From assembly GCA_018882485.1 (NCBI GenBank), contig VERU01000107.1, positions 1 to 7,745 of the forward strand: a DNA stretch of 7,745 bases. Direction: 5' to 3'. Below, one piece after another: positions 6,341-7,745 of the stretch. A program made the translations under genes and the position numbers. Each line of letters begins with the position of its first letter. Within the stretch, counting starts at the first letter, position 1. Origin of the DNA: Rhodoferax sp. Lineage in GTDB: Bacteria; Pseudomonadota; Gammaproteobacteria; Burkholderiales; Burkholderiaceae_C. Under the pieces are notes generated by a model. The model was not told the origin of the DNA and did no database searches. It saw only the letters and a program-made list of their open reading frames with translations.

Positions 6341-7078
6341 TCAGGCCAGCCCGACGGTGCGGTGCCATTCGGCCAGGGCCGGCATGGCGGCGATCTGTTC
6401 GGGTGCGATGTCCTGCCAGCGCACACCACGCGGCCGGGCGGCCTCCCGGGCCACCGCCAGCGTGCGGGTCGGTGTGCAGATCCAGTCCACCAGCACATCA
6501 TCGGGGCTGGGAAAGAGGCGCCGCTCCAGAACCTGGACATCGTGCACCACAGTGGCCAGCGGTGTGCTCTCGCCCACCAGCCCCATGTCGCTGAAGATCC
6601 GCCACTCCAGGTCAAAAAAACCATGACCGCGACCAAACCGCACGCCCGAAGTGGCTACCGCCGACGCGCCGCTCACCACGAAATCGAAACGGCCCAGCGC
6701 CGACAGCGCCTGCAGGGTCAGCGGTTCGCCAAAATGCTCCAGACCATCGAGCCAGGCCGCATAGCGCTCGTGACCGGCCGGCACGGAACCGGGGCGCAGC
6801 ACGTAAAAACCCCGCGCCATGTTGTAACTGGAGACCACGAGGTTCACACCCGCAACCAGCAGGCGGCGGCGCAGTTCGGTCAGGCTGTTGTCGGGGGCCA
6901 CAAACACATGGCGGGCCTGGGCGAAGCCGGGCAGGTCGCACAGCCGGTCCATGGCGGCCGCCGAGCCCTCGAAATCGGGGATGAACTCCGAAAAACGAAA
7001 ATGGAACCGCGAATCCGGCCGGGCCAGGGCGCGCAGGCCGCCCCAGATCTCTTCACGCGCAAAGGAGGCGCCCGGCAT
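6341..7078 (-). CDS. 5-formyltetrahydrofolate cyclo-ligase-like protein (COG0212/MTHFSD type), copy 2
   Basis: A 245-residue paralogue of the protein at 2097-2861, and the first gene of the minus-strand operon. It shows the same landmarks at nearly the same positions: PDSRFH (21-26), EFIPDFEGS (31-39), PDNSLTELR (62-70), GVRFGRGHGFFDLEW (145-159), TPLATVVHDVQVL (172-184) and CTPTRT (201-206). By eye the two copies are about 45% identical over the shared core, so they are an old duplication rather than a recent one. The GRGHGFFD loop is intact in place of the 5-FCL GxGxGFYDR signature. A role in folate is possible, but the COG0212 branch is more often linked to thiamin or another cryptic function. 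The ATG at 7078 has TGAGG (plus-strand 7086-7090) seven bases upstream. The gene starts 97 bases from the divergent regulator start, with operator-like palindromes between. Confidence 0.85.
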   Translation of the reverse strand: MPGASFAREEIWGGLRALARPDSRFHFRFSEFIPDFEGSAAAMDRLCDLPGFAQARHVFVAPDNSLTELRRRLLVAGVNLVVSSYNMARGFYVLRPGSVPAGHERYAAWLDGLEHFGEPLTLQALSALGRFDFVVSGASAVATSGVRFGRGHGFFDLEWRIFSDMGLVGESTPLATVVHDVQVLERRLFPSPDDVLVDWICTPTRTLAVAREAARPRGVRWQDIAPEQIAAMPALAEWHRTVGLA

Positions 7079-7116
7079 CGCGGTGCCTCACCGGAGCCGG
7101 CACACAGCCGAAAGTA

Positions 7117-7146
7117 TTGGAAACAACTGTTTCACCAGTTCATAAT
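7117..7146 (+). promoter_or_regulatory. Candidate promoter for the RpiR-family regulator
   Basis: TTGGAA (7117-7122) and CATAAT (7141-7146), separated by 18 bases, resemble sigma-70 -35 and -10 hexamers on the plus strand. Transcription would start near 7153, giving a leader of about 23 bases before the GTG. One palindrome overlaps the -35 and the other lies over the start point, a layout suited to autorepression. Confidence 0.5.
7119..7134. promoter_or_regulatory. Palindromic operator candidate O1
   Basis: GGAAAC (7119-7124) and GTTTCA (7129-7134) form a 16-bp palindrome around AACT with five perfect pairs per arm. It matches O2 at 7151-7166 in core and spacing, and both lie between the divergent regulator and operon. 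The RpiR-family protein is the likely ligand. Confidence 0.6.
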
Positions 7147-7154
7147 ATCATGAA
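7139..7154. promoter_or_regulatory. AT-rich dyad between the two operators
   Basis: TTCAT (7139-7143) and ATGAA (7150-7154) form a 5-bp inverted repeat around AATATC and overlap the left half of O2. It may be part of the regulator's binding region, or just the AT-rich promoter core. Confidence 0.3.
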
Positions 7155-7166
7155 ACTCAAGTTTCC
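7151..7166. promoter_or_regulatory. Palindromic operator candidate O2
   Basis: TGAAAC (7151-7156) and GTTTCC (7161-7166) form a 16-bp palindrome around TCAA. Its centre is 32 bp from that of O1, about three turns of B-DNA, so two dimers or one tetramer could bind the same face. It lies over the predicted start of regulator transcription and ends ten bases before the GTG. Confidence 0.6.
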
Positions 7167-7175
7167 TATCCGATC

Positions 7176-7745
7176 GTGACCACCCGCCTGACACTGGCCA
7201 TCCAGGAGCGCCTGAGCCAGCTTACGCCCAGCGAGCGGAAACTGGCGGAGCTGCTGCTCGACCGGTCCGAGGACCTGCTGACCTACTCAGCGACCGAGCT
7301 GGCCGGCATGGCCGATGTCTCCAAAGCCACCGCCGCCCGCCTGTTTCGCAGCCTGGGCTACGCCGACTTCAACGAGGTCCGGCTGCAGGCGCGTGAAGAA
7401 CGCAACCTCACAAGCCCCCACGCGGCGGGCGCCGATCCCGGTGCCGCACCGGCCCGCAGCCATTCGATTGCCAGCCACTTGCTGGGTGAGACCGAGAGCC
7501 TGGCCCGCACCTTTGAATCGCTGCGCACGGACACGCTGCTCGAGGCGGCGGACCTGCTGGCCAAGGCGCCCCGGGTCTGGCTGCTGGGGCTGGGCATCGA
7601 CGAGGGCCTGGCGCGCTACGTTCGCCCCCTGCTGGCGCAAACCCGGCCCGATGTGCACGCACTGGGCAGCCAGAGCGGGGTCTGGGCGGAGGAGCTGGCC
7701 ATGACCGGACCCCGCGACGCCCTGCTGCTGGTCGTGAACCAGGCC
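7176..7745 (+). CDS. MurR/RpiR family transcriptional regulator, N-terminal part
   Basis: The first 190 residues of a regulator that continues past the right edge. Starting at GTG 7176 the protein reads MTTRLTLAIQERLSQLTPSE. It then has an RpiR-type helix-turn-helix, with TYSATELAGMADVSKATAAR at 36-55 and LFRSLGYADFNEVRLQAREE after it. A linker spans roughly 78-100. An SIS-type sugar-isomerase domain begins around 120 (APRVWLLGLGIDEGLARYVR at 131-150, then GPRDALLLVVNQ). RpiR proteins normally sense a phosphosugar or other small metabolite through SIS and bind palindromic DNA. The usual length is about 280-300 residues, so roughly two thirds is present. There is no in-frame ATG upstream before the stop at 7143-7145, and no clear Shine-Dalgarno before the GTG. 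It is divergent from the transporter operon and is probably its regulator and its own repressor. Confidence 0.85.
   Translation, partial: MTTRLTLAIQERLSQLTPSERKLAELLLDRSEDLLTYSATELAGMADVSKATAARLFRSLGYADFNEVRLQAREERNLTSPHAAGADPGAAPARSHSIASHLLGETESLARTFESLRTDTLLEAADLLAKAPRVWLLGLGIDEGLARYVRPLLAQTRPDVHALGSQSGVWAEELAMTGPRDALLLVVNQA

Noticed and set aside
6226..6636. N-terminal extension of the binding protein by in-frame upstream starts
   Set aside because: The extension would overlap the end of the cyclo-ligase-like gene and the C-rich gap, and would bury the signal peptide. AAAGG upstream of 6225 supports the short form.
6299..7153. Long open frame on the plus strand opposite the second cyclo-ligase-like gene
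   Set aside because: It covers the antisense of a well-supported gene and runs through the divergent promoter and operators; no domain is seen.
7150..7179. Nine-codon reading frame (MKLKFPIRS) ending in a TGA that overlaps the regulator GTG
   Set aside because: The ATG lies at or before the predicted transcription start and within an operator palindrome, with no ribosome binding site, so it is probably not translated.

Overview
The window is GC-rich with dense, mostly overlapping or tightly spaced genes and Shine-Dalgarno sites of the AGGA type. The protein families and codon use fit a betaproteobacterium of the order Burkholderiales, most likely Comamonadaceae. That placement is inferred from style and was not tested by a search.

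Layout. Eight genes lie on the minus strand and one on the plus strand. Read in the direction of transcription from the right, the minus-strand block is: a 5-formyltetrahydrofolate cyclo-ligase-like gene of the COG0212/MTHFSD type (7078-6341); a C-rich leader of 115 bases; an NMT1/SsuA-type periplasmic binding protein with a Tat-like signal (6225-5260); its ABC ATPase (5258-4449); a double-length fused ABC permease (4465-2891); a second cyclo-ligase-like paralogue (2861-2097); and a YchJ-family protein (2100-1687). Most junctions are 1-29 bases apart or overlap, so this looks like one operon. Two further minus-strand genes follow after short gaps: an adenine/adenosine deaminase (1571-525) and the start of an M81/MlrC-family metallopeptidase (310 to the window edge). 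At the right end a MurR/RpiR-family regulator starts at a GTG (7176) and reads off the window on the plus strand.

Regulation. The 97 bases between the divergent regulator and the first cyclo-ligase gene hold two 16-bp palindromes (GAAAC-N4-GTTTC core) whose centres are 32 bp, about three helical turns, apart. They flank a plausible plus-strand promoter and are the obvious candidate operators for the RpiR protein. Upstream of the deaminase and of the M81 gene there is a different shared element, GCTAT-N7-ATAGC, which matches at 18 of 21 positions between the two copies.

How the parts may work together. The core is an import system for a small organic nitrogen or sulfur compound, bracketed by two divergent COG0212 cyclo-ligase paralogues, with a purine-type deaminase and an M81 hydrolase downstream. 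COG0212 proteins have been linked by comparative genomics to thiamin metabolism, and NMT1-type binding proteins include the thiamin-pyrimidine precursor binder ThiY. A working hypothesis is therefore uptake and processing of a formylated or aminated N-heterocycle. The substrate cannot be read from the sequence. No TPP riboswitch or other thiamin gene is visible here.
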